DNA of 64,000 nucleotides from Rhizobium sp. P38BS-XIX. GTDB lineage: Bacteria; Pseudomonadota; Alphaproteobacteria; Rhizobiales; Rhizobiaceae. Below, in pieces: positions 47,263 to 56,391 of this stretch (the first letter of the stretch is position 1; each line of letters begins with the position of its first letter). The notes under the pieces were generated by a model. The model saw only the letters and a list, made by a program, of their open reading frames with translations. It was not told the DNA's origin and ran no database searches. The stretch is from NCBI RefSeq assembly GCF_012641435.1, contig NZ_JABAIJ010000001.1, forward strand, positions 310,001-374,000, given 5' to 3'. Position numbers and translations under genes: made by a program.

Positions 47263-47291
47263 CTTGAAAAGACGGGAAAATCCCGATAATG
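47263..47291 (+). promoter_or_regulatory. promoter of the MarR-EmrB-EmrA operon
   Basis: CTTGAA at 47263-47268 and ATAATG at 47286-47291, separated by 17 bases, lie 43 bases before the MarR start. The hexamers are close to the rhizobial sigma-70 pattern. Confidence 0.5.
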
Positions 47292-47308
47292 CCTATGAAT
47301 AGGGTAGG

Positions 47309-47321
47309 ATACTAATAGTAT
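47309..47321. promoter_or_regulatory. palindromic operator candidate for MarR
   Basis: ATACTA-A-TAGTAT, a perfect 6-bp-arm palindrome, lies 12 bases before the MarR start and downstream of the promoter. MarR proteins usually bind such short AT-rich palindromes and repress their own operon. The match to this regulator is inference. Confidence 0.55.
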
Positions 47322-47333
47322 AAAGTTGCAATA

Positions 47334-47777
47334 ATGTCCGGTGCGCCATCAAGACGTGAGCTTTTCGACGACCTTTCTTCGTTCAACCGCAAGCTGAGGG
47401 CGGCATTCGACGCCCTTGTTCGCGAGCACGGTATGACGCTTGCGCGCGCAAGGGTTTTTCACAAGCTCTCGCGCCGCGACGGGATCAATCAGCGGGAGCT
47501 CGCCGACGAGCTGGAACTTGAGACGCCGACCCTCGTGCGCATCCTCGATGCCATGGAGGCGCAAAGCTTCATTGAGCGTCGCGCGGTGCCATCGGATCGG
47601 CGCGCCAAGCAGATATTCATGACGGAATCGGGAAAAGTCGTCGCTGCGGAGGTCGAGGCTCTTGCCACAGGTGTGCGCGCAGATATCTTGGAAGGAATTT
47701 CGGATGAGGATGTTGGCATGGCGCTCAAGGTTATCCGCGCCATGACCGCCAATCTTCAAAATGTGGGCAAATCATGA
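47334..47777 (+). CDS. MarR-family transcriptional regulator
   Basis: 147-aa winged-helix regulator: HGMTLARARVFHKLSRRDG, then INQRELADELELETPTLVRILDAMEAQSFIERRAVPSDRRAKQIF with the wing (DRR). Start at ATG 47334. The MFS transporter starts 8 bases after its stop. In E. coli EmrR represses emrAB and is released by drugs; the same arrangement here suggests local autoregulation. Confidence 0.92.
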   Translation: MSGAPSRRELFDDLSSFNRKLRAAFDALVREHGMTLARARVFHKLSRRDGINQRELADELELETPTLVRILDAMEAQSFIERRAVPSDRRAKQIFMTESGKVVAAEVEALATGVRADILEGISDEDVGMALKVIRAMTANLQNVGKS

Positions 47778-47785
47778 GGTAGTGC

Positions 47786-49432
47786 ATGAGCGGTCAGCCG
47801 GGTCCGGTGCCCACAGGGGAAACCAATGCAACCCCTGCTGCTCCGCCACCGATGCCTGGCTGGAAAGTGCCTCTCTATATCGCCGCCTCGGTCATGTTTT
47901 TTCTGACCCAGGGACTGGGTCTCAATCTCGCCTTCGCCAACCTGACCCAGATCCAGGGAACCATAGCGGCAACGACAACCGAGTCCGCCTGGCTCTCCGC
48001 CGCCTATATGGCGCCCAACGTCAGCCTTGCCATCGCTCTGGTAAAGATCCGCCTGCAATACGGGGTGCGCAATTTCGCCGAGGTCAGCATTCTCGGCTTC
48101 GTCGTGGCCTCGCTGCTCAATCTCTTCGTGTCCGATCTGCATTCGGCGATCGTGGTGCGCTTCCTGAGCGGCATTGCCGGTGCGCCGCTTTCGACGCTCG
48201 GTTTCCTCTATATGCTGGAAGCGTTCGAGCCGGCGAAGAAATTGACCGTCGGCGTCAGCCTTGCAATGACGAATACGCTGCTTGCCGCACCGATCACCCG
48301 TCTCGTGTCGCCCTCGCTGCTTGACTACGGCGAATGGCGCGGCCTCTACACGCTGGAGATGGCGCTGGCGCTGTTGGTCATGCCGATCATCTATCTGCTC
48401 CCGCTCACCCCGCCGCCGCGCGTCAAGGTCATCGTTCTGGGTGATATCTTCAGCTACCTGCTGGTGGCGATCGGTTTCGGCTGTCTGGCCGTAGTGCTGT
48501 CGGTCGGCCGACTCTATTGGTGGCTCGAAGTGCCCTGGCTCGGCGTCGTGCTGGCGATTGCGATTGCGTCCCTCACCGTGGCGATCGTCGTCGAGGTGAG
48601 GCGATCGACGCCGCTGATCGACGTTCGATGGCTGCTTCGGCCCGAGATCCTGCATCTGACGGCGATCCTGCTGATCTTTCGCCTGATCGCGGCCGAGCAA
48701 ACCTCGGTTATCATGACGTTTTACCAGAACGCCGTCGGCCTGCTCTACGATCAGCTCTCGCTGCTCTATTGGATCATACTGGCCTTCTCGATCATCGGCG
48801 GGCTCATCTGCACGCTCTTCATGAGCTATGGCTTCAGCTGGCAGATCCAGTTCGTCGCTCTGATCCTCATGGGAACGGGCGCGCTGATGGATTCGCAGCT
48901 GACGAATCTGACGCGGCCGGAGCAGATGTATCTGAGCCAGGCATTGATGGCGGCCGGCGCCGCGCTTTTCCTGCCGCCATCCATGTCTGAAGGGTTCAAG
49001 GCGGCCATAACCAAGGGGCCGCCGTATCTGGTGACCTTCTTCGTCGTGTTTACCTTTACTCAGAGTGTCGGCGGCCTGATCGGTTCGGCGTTCTATGGCA
49101 CGCTGATCACCATTCGCGAAAAATTTCATTCCGCCGTTCTGACCGAACGCGTGCTGTTGACGGATCCGCATGTGGCCGAGCGCGTCAGCCAGCTTTCATC
49201 GTCTTACGGCAAGGTGATCGGCGACAGCGCGATCTTGAAGGGCGAGGGGGTCGCACTGCTCGGCGCGCAGGTGAGCCGCGAAGCCAACATGCTTGCTTAC
49301 GGCGACGCATTCCTCGTCGCTGCGCTCATCGCCTTTGCTTCGCTTGCCGCATTGTCACTGCATGTCTTTTACCGCTTCATCAAAGCTCGGCTCGCTGAAG
49401 ATCGGCCGCAGCCCGTGGCGTCCAACCCGTGA
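47786..49432 (+). CDS. DHA2-type MFS drug exporter (EmrB-like)
   Basis: 548-aa inner-membrane protein with about 14 hydrophobic helices, an N-terminal proline-rich lead-in (PAAPPPMPGW) and TESAWLSAAYMAPNVSLAIAL near helix 2. The length and helix number fit the EmrB/QacA branch of proton-coupled drug exporters. It pairs with the membrane-fusion protein gene 17 bases downstream. Substrate unknown. Confidence 0.9.
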   Translation: MSGQPGPVPTGETNATPAAPPPMPGWKVPLYIAASVMFFLTQGLGLNLAFANLTQIQGTIAATTTESAWLSAAYMAPNVSLAIALVKIRLQYGVRNFAEVSILGFVVASLLNLFVSDLHSAIVVRFLSGIAGAPLSTLGFLYMLEAFEPAKKLTVGVSLAMTNTLLAAPITRLVSPSLLDYGEWRGLYTLEMALALLVMPIIYLLPLTPPPRVKVIVLGDIFSYLLVAIGFGCLAVVLSVGRLYWWLEVPWLGVVLAIAIASLTVAIVVEVRRSTPLIDVRWLLRPEILHLTAILLIFRLIAAEQTSVIMTFYQNAVGLLYDQLSLLYWIILAFSIIGGLICTLFMSYGFSWQIQFVALILMGTGALMDSQLTNLTRPEQMYLSQALMAAGAALFLPPSMSEGFKAAITKGPPYLVTFFVVFTFTQSVGGLIGSAFYGTLITIREKFHSAVLTERVLLTDPHVAERVSQLSSSYGKVIGDSAILKGEGVALLGAQVSREANMLAYGDAFLVAALIAFASLAALSLHVFYRFIKARLAEDRPQPVASNP

Positions 49433-49449
49433 GGATATGAAATAGCTCC

Positions 49450-50517
49450 ATGTCGAGGCTCGTTCGCTCCCCCATCGAAGTTATCGCAGTTCTTGCCGGC
49501 ATCGGCGGCGTCATGCTGGTGCTTTATGCCTGGCACCTGCCGCCGTTCAAAACTTCCGTCGAGACCACCGACGACGCCTACGTCAAAGGCTATGTCACGA
49601 CGATCAGCCCGCAGGTGAGCGGCTATATCACCGGCGTCCCGATCAAGGACTACAAGCTCGTCAAGCAGGGCGACGTGCTGGCCCAGATCGATGACCGCAT
49701 CTATCGGCAGAAGGTCGCGCAGGCGCATGCCACACTGGATGGGCAGAAGGCGGCGCTCGCCAATTCACAGCAACAGGAGCAGGCGGCCAAGGCCGGCATC
49801 GTCTCCAGCCAGGCGCAGATCGACAGCGCCAACGCCGCACTCAAGCGCGCTCAGCTTGCCGCAGATCGCGTGACGACGCTGGTCTCCAAGGGTGTCTCGA
49901 CGACGAGCGATTCCGAGCAGGCGCAGGCAACGCTGCAACAGGCGCAGGCCGCCCTCAATCAGGCAAAGGCCGGCCTGGATGTATCCGAGCAGAACCTGAC
50001 GACCATCATCGTCAATCGCGCTTCGCTCGAGGCCGGCGTCAGCGGCGCGCAGGCTGCCGTTCAGCTTGCCGATATCGATCTCAAGAACACGACGATTATC
50101 GCGCCGCAGGACGGGCGGGTGGGCGAAGTCGGTGTCCGGCTCGGCCAATATGTCACGGCCGGCACACAGCTAATGGGACTGGTGCCGAAGGATATCTGGG
50201 TGATCGCCAATTTCAAGGAAACGCAGCTCGATGGCATGAAGCTTGACCAGCCGGTCACCATCTCCGTCGATGCGCTCGGGCATCGCAAGATCAAGGGGCG
50301 CATTCAGCGCTTTTCGCCGGCGGCCGGTTCTGAATTCGCCGTCATTAAACCAGACAATGCGACCGGCAACTTTACGAAGGTAGCGCAACGCATCGGGGTT
50401 CGGGTGAAGATCGAGCCGAACCAGCCTCTGGTGGACCAGTTGGCTCCCGGCATGTCCGTGGTCGTTTCGATCGACAAGGACTCTGCGCCCATGCCGGAAC
50501 CCGACGCTAACGATTGA
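49450..50517 (+). CDS. HlyD-family membrane-fusion protein (EmrA-like)
   Basis: 355-aa periplasmic adaptor for the adjacent exporter. N-terminal anchor (IEVIAVLAGIGGVMLVLYAW), biotinyl-lipoyl halves at TTDDAYVKGYVTTISPQVSG and TTIIAPQDGRVGEVGVRLGQ, a coiled coil between them (about 95-195, Ala/Gln-rich), and a beta-barrel C-terminal region. No TolC-type outer-membrane gene is in the operon, so a shared one elsewhere must be used. Confidence 0.92.
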   Translation: MSRLVRSPIEVIAVLAGIGGVMLVLYAWHLPPFKTSVETTDDAYVKGYVTTISPQVSGYITGVPIKDYKLVKQGDVLAQIDDRIYRQKVAQAHATLDGQKAALANSQQQEQAAKAGIVSSQAQIDSANAALKRAQLAADRVTTLVSKGVSTTSDSEQAQATLQQAQAALNQAKAGLDVSEQNLTTIIVNRASLEAGVSGAQAAVQLADIDLKNTTIIAPQDGRVGEVGVRLGQYVTAGTQLMGLVPKDIWVIANFKETQLDGMKLDQPVTISVDALGHRKIKGRIQRFSPAAGSEFAVIKPDNATGNFTKVAQRIGVRVKIEPNQPLVDQLAPGMSVVVSIDKDSAPMPEPDAND

Positions 50518-50542
50518 TCCAGTGTGCAATTGTGCCAAAAGA

Positions 50543-50570
50543 AAAGCCCGGATCGTCTGATCCGGGCTTT
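50543..50570. terminator. bidirectional terminator between EmrA and rplI
   Basis: AAAGCCCGGATC pairs perfectly with GATCCGGGCTTT around a 4-base loop, with A- and T-rich ends on both sides. It sits between the convergent exporter and ribosomal-protein operons. Confidence 0.88.
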
Positions 50571-50594
50571 CGCGTTCCAGCAATCGGCTGAAAA

Positions 50595-51176
50595 TTATGC
50601 GTCGTCGTCTTCGGCGTTGCCGTCAGCTTCCGGATCGAAGAAGTCTTCCGGACGCAGGGCGTCTTCGTCGACGCCATAGATGGCGTCAGCGGAGGTGAGG
50701 GTTTCGCCCTTGGACTGACGTTCTGCTTCTTCAGCCGAACGGGCAACGTTGAGCTCGACGCTGATTTCGACTTCAGCGTGAAGGCCGATGGCAACCTGAT
50801 GCAGGCCGATAGCCTTGATCGGGGTGTTCATGTGAACCTGGCTGCGGCCGATGTTAAAGCCTTCTGCAGCGAGGATTTCAACGACGTCACGAGCTGCGAC
50901 CGAACCGTAGAGCTGGCCGGTTTCGCCAGCCGAGCGAACGACGATGAACGACTTGCCGCCGAGAACGTCTGCAACCTTCTGGGCTTCGCTTTTGCGCTCG
51001 AGGTTACGAGCTTCGAGCGTTGCGCGCTCGGCTTCGAAACGAGCCTTGTTGGCGGCATTGGCGCGCAGCGCCTTGCCGAGCGGCAGCAGGTAGTTGCGAG
51101 CAAAGCCGTCGCGAACCTTTACGGTTTCGCCCATCTGGCCGAGCTTGGAGATGCGTTCAAGAAGAATGACTTCCAT
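50595..51176 (-). CDS. rplI: 50S ribosomal protein L9
   Basis: 193-aa ribosomal protein. N-terminal domain [20 protein letters not shown] followed by the basic connecting helix and the C-terminal domain, then an acidic tail ([22 protein letters not shown]) beyond the usual 150 residues, as in other rhizobia. ATG 51176 is chosen; the ORF is open 19 codons up. Last gene of the rpsF-rpsR-DUF2232-rplI operon. Confidence 0.96.
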   Translation of the reverse strand: MEVILLERISKLGQMGETVKVRDGFARNYLLPLGKALRANAANKARFEAERATLEARNLERKSEAQKVADVLGGKSFIVVRSAGETGQLYGSVAARDVVEILAAEGFNIGRSQVHMNTPIKAIGLHQVAIGLHAEVEISVELNVARSAEEAERQSKGETLTSADAIYGVDEDALRPEDFFDPEADGNAEDDDA

Positions 51177-51195
51177 GTTTCTATTCCTTTCGATG

Positions 51196-52176
51196 TCAGA
51201 TTTTCGTGTCTGTTGGTTTGGATGTATCGGCATTCTTGTTCGGGGTCAGCGATATCGCCTTGCGGGTATCGTAGAGGCCGAGAACAAGGATGATGAAGAG
51301 TGGTAGCGTCAGGAAGAACGAGACCAGATAGCAGACGACCAGGATAAGGATGCGCCAGTCGTTGCCCCGCGTTCTGTAGTGCAGGGATGCGAAGCCGGAA
51401 GCAATGAAGCCTGCGCCGAATGCGCCGAGGACGGCGGCAGCGATCAGGCCAATCACTCCACCAAGGAAGATGGCGACGATTGCCACGAGAAAGACGAAGA
51501 TCGCGTTGCGGTTCATGCGCAGCGATGAGGGGATATCTTCACGCGGGCGCAGATTGTGCTTTGAGGCGGCAACGACGCGGATCGCGACATAATAGGCTGC
51601 GAGCAACATCAAAACCCAGATCATGCCCCAGGCGATCGGGATCGTGTACAGCATCAGCGACTTCATCTTCGTGATCGCAACCGGATCGAGCTGAATATCG
51701 GGTGACTGCTGATTTACGGCGCTGATGTAGGCATCGACAACCTGGCCGACCAGATCCGCATTATAGCCCATCACCGCACCGGCAATGACGACCATCACGG
51801 CGGTCAGGCCACAGAGATGCAGCATGATGTCGGAGAGCGGATACCATGCCATCAGGTGATCCGGGCCACCCAGCTCGGAGGCCGGACGCGCAAGATTGGC
51901 AAGATGGCTAAGCCATGCCGGGATCAGAGTGAGGACGACTGTAAAGATGCCGAAATAGAACGATTGCCAGACCGTGCCGATGATGCCGGCCACCACGACT
52001 GCCGTAATGACAGCCATGTTGCCCCAGCCAAGGCCAACAATCAGGATCGGAAGAAGGGAAAGAGCGCCGAACAGGATGAACATGAACGGCTGCACCGTCG
52101 CGCCATACACGAGTAAGGCGGCGGTCAGTCCGGCGAGCGCGCCGATGCCAAGCTCTTTTGCGTTCAACTGTTTCAC
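51196..52176 (-). CDS. DUF2232 membrane protein
   Basis: 326-aa inner-membrane protein with about eight helices, in the operon position between rpsR and rplI that this family holds in Rhizobiales. The start [25 protein letters not shown] is typical. Function is unknown; an S-component-like transporter fold has been suggested for related families. It is 19 bases upstream of rplI. Confidence 0.88.
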   Translation of the reverse strand: MKQLNAKELGIGALAGLTAALLVYGATVQPFMFILFGALSLLPILIVGLGWGNMAVITAVVVAGIIGTVWQSFYFGIFTVVLTLIPAWLSHLANLARPASELGGPDHLMAWYPLSDIMLHLCGLTAVMVVIAGAVMGYNADLVGQVVDAYISAVNQQSPDIQLDPVAITKMKSLMLYTIPIAWGMIWVLMLLAAYYVAIRVVAASKHNLRPREDIPSSLRMNRNAIFVFLVAIVAIFLGGVIGLIAAAVLGAFGAGFIASGFASLHYRTRGNDWRILILVVCYLVSFFLTLPLFIILVLGLYDTRKAISLTPNKNADTSKPTDTKI

Positions 52177-52291
52177 GTCGCTGTCCTGCTTCGTATCGAG
52201 CAGTTAGAGGATGCTTTCGGCACTTTGGCCTCAAAGTCGTCCCCAACATGGGTTTTCTGGTTCCGATCCGCGCCCATCGCGAAAGGGAGAA

Positions 52292-52313
52292 GGGAAGGCA
52301 TTGCTGCCTTCCC
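52292..52313 (-). terminator. hairpin between rpsR and the DUF2232 gene
   Basis: GGGAAGGCA pairs perfectly with TGCCTTCCC around TTGC, followed on the minus strand by TTCTCCCTTT. It may end part of the transcript after rpsR, lowering downstream expression. Confidence 0.65.
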
Positions 52314-52339
52314 TCAGATTCATTCTGCGTCTGTCGCTA

Positions 52340-52588
52340 TTAAGCGACGACGTAAGGCAGCAGGCCGAGGAAACGGGCGCGCTTGATCGCCTGAGCGAGT
52401 TCGCGCTGCTTCTTCTGGGAAACGGCCGTGATGCGGGAAGGAACGATCTTGCCGCGCTCGGAAATGTAGCGCTGCAGGAGACGAACGTCCTTGTAGTCGA
52501 TGCGCGGCGCATTCGCACCCGAGAACGGGCAGGTCTTGCGGCGGCGATGGAACGGACGGCGGACCGGTGCGGAGGAAACTTCAGACAT
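52340..52588 (-). CDS. rpsR: 30S ribosomal protein S18
   Basis: 82-aa protein with the S18 core [21 protein letters not shown] and [20 protein letters not shown], ending FLGLLPYV. It forms a heterodimer with S6 on the 30S platform. It begins 12 bases after the rpsF stop. Confidence 0.96.
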   Translation of the reverse strand: MSEVSSAPVRRPFHRRRKTCPFSGANAPRIDYKDVRLLQRYISERGKIVPSRITAVSQKKQRELAQAIKRARFLGLLPYVVA

Positions 52589-52600
52589 TCTCAAATCTCC

Positions 52601-53047
52601 TTATGCACGGTCTTCGCGCGGACGGCGCGGACGGTCTTCGCGGTCACCACGATCCGGACGCGGACCACGATCGCCGAAGCTGCGCTCCGGACGGTCGCCA
52701 TCGCGGCGCGGACGGTCGTCACGGTCGCGCTTCTGCATCATGGCAGACGGGCCATCTTCGTGCTTTTCAACAGCGATCGTCATGTAACGCAGGACGTCTT
52801 CGCTGATGCGCATCTGACGTTCCATTTCCTGGATCGCAGCGGCCGGTGCTTCGATGTCCATCAGGGCGTAATGAGCCTTGCGGTTCTTCTTGATGCGGTA
52901 GGTGAGGGACTTGAGGCCCCAGTTCTCGATACGCCCGACTTTACCGCCGTTAGCTTCGATAACACCCTTGTACTGTTCTACGAGGGCGTCGACCTGCTGC
53001 GCGGAAATATCCTGTCGGGCAAGGAATACATGTTCGTAAAGAGCCAT
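52601..53047 (-). CDS. rpsF: 30S ribosomal protein S6
   Basis: 148-aa protein. The S6 fold ([44 protein letters not shown]) ends near residue 100. The last 40 residues are an R/D-rich mixed-charge tail ([14 protein letters not shown] and similar), seen also in other rhizobial S6 proteins. First gene of the operon, with a leader of about 200 bases. Confidence 0.96.
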   Translation of the reverse strand: MALYEHVFLARQDISAQQVDALVEQYKGVIEANGGKVGRIENWGLKSLTYRIKKNRKAHYALMDIEAPAAAIQEMERQMRISEDVLRYMTIAVEKHEDGPSAMMQKRDRDDRPRRDGDRPERSFGDRGPRPDRGDREDRPRRPREDRA

Positions 53048-53434
53048 GGATAGCTTTGCCTTTCTTGCGTTGGTCTGAACCCGATATTCGGCGGCTAAGC
53101 CTCAACGACTGCTCCTGAGAGGGTAAACCCAAGCAAGAAAAGCGTTTCCGAGACGGTCGAGAGCGGAGACACGGGAGGCTGGAACGCTTCCGTTCCGAAC
53201 GATTCCCTTGCGGGAACCGGCCCTCCGTTCAGCCACCAGCCAGAAGACCGGGTTGCGAACAGGGCGGCTTATACGGATTTTTCTCAGAAAGGCAAGGGGA
53301 GCCCGAGCAATTGCCTTAGTTCTATGACTGGGGACGATGGCCTGCAGCAAATCGCGAGCGCCGATGCTTATGAGATTGCGTGGCTCGCGCTCTCCCATAT
53401 GATACGTGACCAGTGGCAGCAATATGGATTGTTC
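53048..53434 (-). promoter_or_regulatory. leader and promoter region of rpsF
   Basis: 387 noncoding bases between rpsF and the divergent phosphatase gene. The minus strand carries TTGCCT (53290-53295) and TATAAG (53268-53273) with a 16-base spacer, a good promoter. The transcript would then have a leader of over 200 bases. That leader contains two perfect hairpins: TTCCC-GCAA-GGGAA (53203-53216) and GGAACG-GAAG-CGTTCC (53181-53196). S6-S18 is known to bind leader RNAs in several bacteria; whether this is such a site is undecided. Confidence 0.5.
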
Positions 53435-54181
53435 ATGCGCATTTTCCTCGTCCGGCACGGCGAATCCCTCGGCAATATCGACGATCGGGCCTACCAACAG
53501 TTCGGCGATCACAACGTACCGCTGACCGAATGGGGACATCGCCAGGTGCTGCAGGCCGGGCAGGCGATCGCAACCTATCTGAAGGCGTTGCCGAGCGCCG
53601 ACCTGCGCAAGCTCAATGTCTGGTATTCGCCATTCCTGAGAACGCGGCAGAGCAAGGATATTTTGCTGGAGGTTCTGCCGGCGGAGTTCATCGACGATGT
53701 GCGGGAAGACTATCTGCTGCGCGAACAGGATTTCGGCCTCTTCACCGAAATCTATGATCACGCCGAACAGCGGCGGAAGTTCCCTGACGAGTTCGAGAAG
53801 TGGGCGAGGCTGCGCAACAACAACGGCAAGTTCTATGCGCGTCCGCCGGATGGAGAAAGCCGCGCCGACGTTGCCCAGCGCGTCCGCCTATTTCTGCAAA
53901 CGGTCATGCGCGAATCCGAGGATGGAAAGAACAATACGATCATCGTTGGCCATGGCGTGACCAATCGGGCCTTCGAGATGAATTTCCTGCATCACCCTGT
54001 CGAGTGGTTCGAGCGATCGGACAATCCCGGCAATGCCGATGTTACGTTGATCGAGGGGCGCAGCTCGGAAGATTACAGATCGACCTTGCTGCACAAGTCC
54101 GTGGACCGCTTACAGGGGCAGGAGGAGTTGAAGGAGGCTTACGGCACCGAGCTGACGGTCTTGCCGAAGACGACCAATTAG
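53435..54181 (+). CDS. histidine phosphatase (phosphoglycerate mutase-like)
   Basis: 248-aa member of the histidine phosphatase superfamily. The RHG motif is IFLVRHGESLGN, with a second arginine in YSPFLRTRQSKDILLE and the late histidine in IIVGHGVTNRAF. It is broader than cofactor-dependent phosphoglycerate mutase and may act on other phosphoesters. ATG 53435 starts MRIFLVRHGES; the longer frame from 53324 overlaps the leader region and lacks similarity. Confidence 0.88.
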   Translation: MRIFLVRHGESLGNIDDRAYQQFGDHNVPLTEWGHRQVLQAGQAIATYLKALPSADLRKLNVWYSPFLRTRQSKDILLEVLPAEFIDDVREDYLLREQDFGLFTEIYDHAEQRRKFPDEFEKWARLRNNNGKFYARPPDGESRADVAQRVRLFLQTVMRESEDGKNNTIIVGHGVTNRAFEMNFLHHPVEWFERSDNPGNADVTLIEGRSSEDYRSTLLHKSVDRLQGQEELKEAYGTELTVLPKTTN

Positions 54182-54270
54182 CCGGAGTTTACGGCGGGAA
54201 ATTTCATCGGACGCCCTCTGTCATCCGAAGTTGGCCGCAAAAGCGGATCGCCGTTTTGCCAGTCTGAACC

Positions 54271-55047
54271 TCAAACATCCGGTCGACCGCTGTTTTCGAC
54301 AAGATTGCCCAGATAGAGATCGAGATGGTCCTTCCACAGGGCCGGCTTGAACAGCAAAGCGTGGCCAGCGTTGGCCGCAACGAATTTCCCTTGCCCTCCG
54401 GCTGATAGGAATGTCTCAAAATTTCTGCGGCAATGCTCCATTCGATAATATTGGTCCCGGGTGCCATGCAGCCAAAGCGTCGGGATTGCAGCCGATGCGC
54501 CCCGCGCAAAGATCGTCGGGTTTACGCTCTCATAATTGACACAGCCGCGACCTAGCCATCCGCCGTTGAAGTTGACGGCGCCGCGGAAGACCCCCGGGCG
54601 CATGCCCGCATATGCTATCGACAGGATGCCGCCGCGCGAAACGCCACCGATGGCAAGTTGTGTCGGATCCACATCTGGGTGGTCGCGCAGGTGGCCGACG
54701 ACCGCATCCAGATCTTCAATGGCCCGCTCGAAGCCCGCAAGCGCGACCTCAACGTCGCAGGAATAGCCGGAGCCGTCCGGAGCAAGTCCTTCTCCGTAAT
54801 GACCGCCCGATTTCCCTCTGCCCCGTCGCTGCGGAAACAGGATCATCCAGCCCCTTTCAACGAAATAGTCTCCGACGACAGTCGGAGACCATGTTCTTGA
54901 ATAGAGCGATTTGTTCTGTCCACGGCCCGTAGAGCCGTGGTTGAAGATCATGGTTGGATACGGTCCCGGATGCAGGGGCTTTGCGACAACAATTTCCAAC
55001 CGTGCATCGGCCTCTGGTGAGGGTATGAAAAACCTCTCATACTTCAC
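54271..55047 (-). CDS. alpha/beta hydrolase
   Basis: 258-aa esterase-like protein. Oxyanion region NHGSTGRGQNK, nucleophile serine in AIGGVSRGGILSIAYAG, and acid and histidine in LHGTRDQYYRMEH and AANAGHALLF. It resembles prolyl-oligopeptidase/dienelactone-hydrolase-type proteins; the substrate is unknown. It converges with the phosphatase gene and is followed, upstream on the same strand, by the aldo-keto reductase. Confidence 0.85.
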   Translation of the reverse strand: MKYERFFIPSPEADARLEIVVAKPLHPGPYPTMIFNHGSTGRGQNKSLYSRTWSPTVVGDYFVERGWMILFPQRRGRGKSGGHYGEGLAPDGSGYSCDVEVALAGFERAIEDLDAVVGHLRDHPDVDPTQLAIGGVSRGGILSIAYAGMRPGVFRGAVNFNGGWLGRGCVNYESVNPTIFARGASAAIPTLWLHGTRDQYYRMEHCRRNFETFLSAGGQGKFVAANAGHALLFKPALWKDHLDLYLGNLVENSGRPDV

Positions 55048-55152
55048 AGGATTTGCCTCGACTAGCCTTGCGCCCCGCGTATCGAGGATTGCTTTAAGGC
55101 GGATTTTGCAACCTTCCGCAAAAATCGCAAGCTGACTTCGAGGCTTCCGGCC

Positions 55153-56196
55153 TTACATCGGCATTGGATATTTCCGGTGAACCTGCTCGATCTCGGCCAA
55201 AACTTCGTCCGGCAGCGTCACGTATACCGCGGCGATATCGGTTTCGAGCTGAGCTGCCGTCGTGGCGCCGATGATGACGGAGGCCATGAAGGGCTTGGTA
55301 AGGCAGTAGGCAAGCGCCAGTTTCGACGGATCGATGCCGTGCTTGGCAGCAATTTCGAGATAGGCCTTGACCGGCGGCTCCTGCAGCGGCTGAAGGCGGC
55401 CGCCGATGTCCAGGTTGATCGAGCCGCGCGAGCCGGCCGGCCGCGCGCCGCCGACATACTTACCCGTGAGGATGCCGCCGGCGAGCGGCGAATAGGCGAG
55501 TAGCCCGACATCCTCGTGATGCGACAGTTCTGCCAGATCGAGATCGAAATGCCGGTAGAGCAAGTTATACTCGTTCTGCGTGGTGGCGACGCGCGGCAAA
55601 CCCTTTTGCTCGGAGATCGTCAGATACTTCTGGATGCCCCAGGTCGTCTCGTTCGAGAGGCCGATGGCGCGAATTTTGCCGGCCTTCACCAGCTCTCCCA
55701 TCGTCTCCAGGATTTCCGTGATATCGGCGACGGCCTTCTCGCGATCCTGCGTGAACGGGTTGTAATGCCAGTTCTGGCGGAAATGGAAATGGCCGCGGTT
55801 CGGCCAGTGAACCTGATAGAGATCGATGTAATCGGTCTTCAGCCGCTTGAGGCTGGCGTCGACGGCCGCATTGATATTGGCGGCATCAGGGCCCTGGCCA
55901 CCACGAAGATAGTCGCGGCCAGGGCCAGCGACCTTGGTCGCGAGCACGACGTCGTTACGCTTGCCGGTCTTTTCGAACCATGTTCCGATGTACTCTTCGG
56001 TGCGGCCTTGCGTCTCGGGACCGACGGGCGTCGTTGGATACATTTCGGCGGTGTCGAAGAAATTGACGCCCTTGTGGAGGGCATAATCCATCTGCTCATG
56101 GGCTTCGGCTTCGCTGTTTTGTGTGCCCCAGGTCATCGTGCCGAGGCAAATCTCGGAAACGGAAATGTCGGTGCGGCCTAAACTCTTATATTTCAT
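55153..56196 (-). CDS. tas: aldo-keto reductase, Tas-like
   Basis: 347-aa NADPH-dependent reductase. The start MKYKSLGRTDISVSEICLGTMTWG, with NFFDTAEMYPTTPVGPETQG, matches E. coli Tas closely in style. The catalytic tetrad residues are in FFDTAEMY (Asp, Tyr), VLATKVAG (Lys) and YQVHWPNRGHFHF (His). ATG 56196 is chosen over the open frame to 56355, which overlaps the fabD upstream region. Confidence 0.9.
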   Translation of the reverse strand: MKYKSLGRTDISVSEICLGTMTWGTQNSEAEAHEQMDYALHKGVNFFDTAEMYPTTPVGPETQGRTEEYIGTWFEKTGKRNDVVLATKVAGPGRDYLRGGQGPDAANINAAVDASLKRLKTDYIDLYQVHWPNRGHFHFRQNWHYNPFTQDREKAVADITEILETMGELVKAGKIRAIGLSNETTWGIQKYLTISEQKGLPRVATTQNEYNLLYRHFDLDLAELSHHEDVGLLAYSPLAGGILTGKYVGGARPAGSRGSINLDIGGRLQPLQEPPVKAYLEIAAKHGIDPSKLALAYCLTKPFMASVIIGATTAAQLETDIAAVYVTLPDEVLAEIEQVHRKYPMPM

Positions 56197-56391
56197 GGGA
56201 AAACCTTGGGGGCTGGGAGAAAGTAAAAATTGCAAAGGTCGCGCAAATTTAGGCGGGAACTGAGCAAGCGCAAGAGGAAAATCAATTTGTTTCGCAGGCG
56301 CAAAAGCCTGTGGCTCCAGGGGCTGCGCTATTGACTCCGCCGCAAACAATGTCATTGGGGAGCGAAACGACCCCCAAAAGGACGCTTTAAA

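Larger units (their letters stand above)
46986..47333. promoter_or_regulatory. 348-base divergent region between dnaB and the MarR gene
   Basis: No RNA gene seen. An 86-codon ORF on the minus strand ends overlapping the dnaB start as ATGA but has no coding character, so I do not call it. The right end carries the MarR promoter and a palindrome described separately. No clear hexamers for dnaB. Confidence 0.35.

Noticed and set aside
47756-49171. 471-codon minus-strand ORF opposite the MFS gene
   Set aside because: Its sequence is the charged, Gln/His-rich translation typical of antisense to membrane-protein codons.
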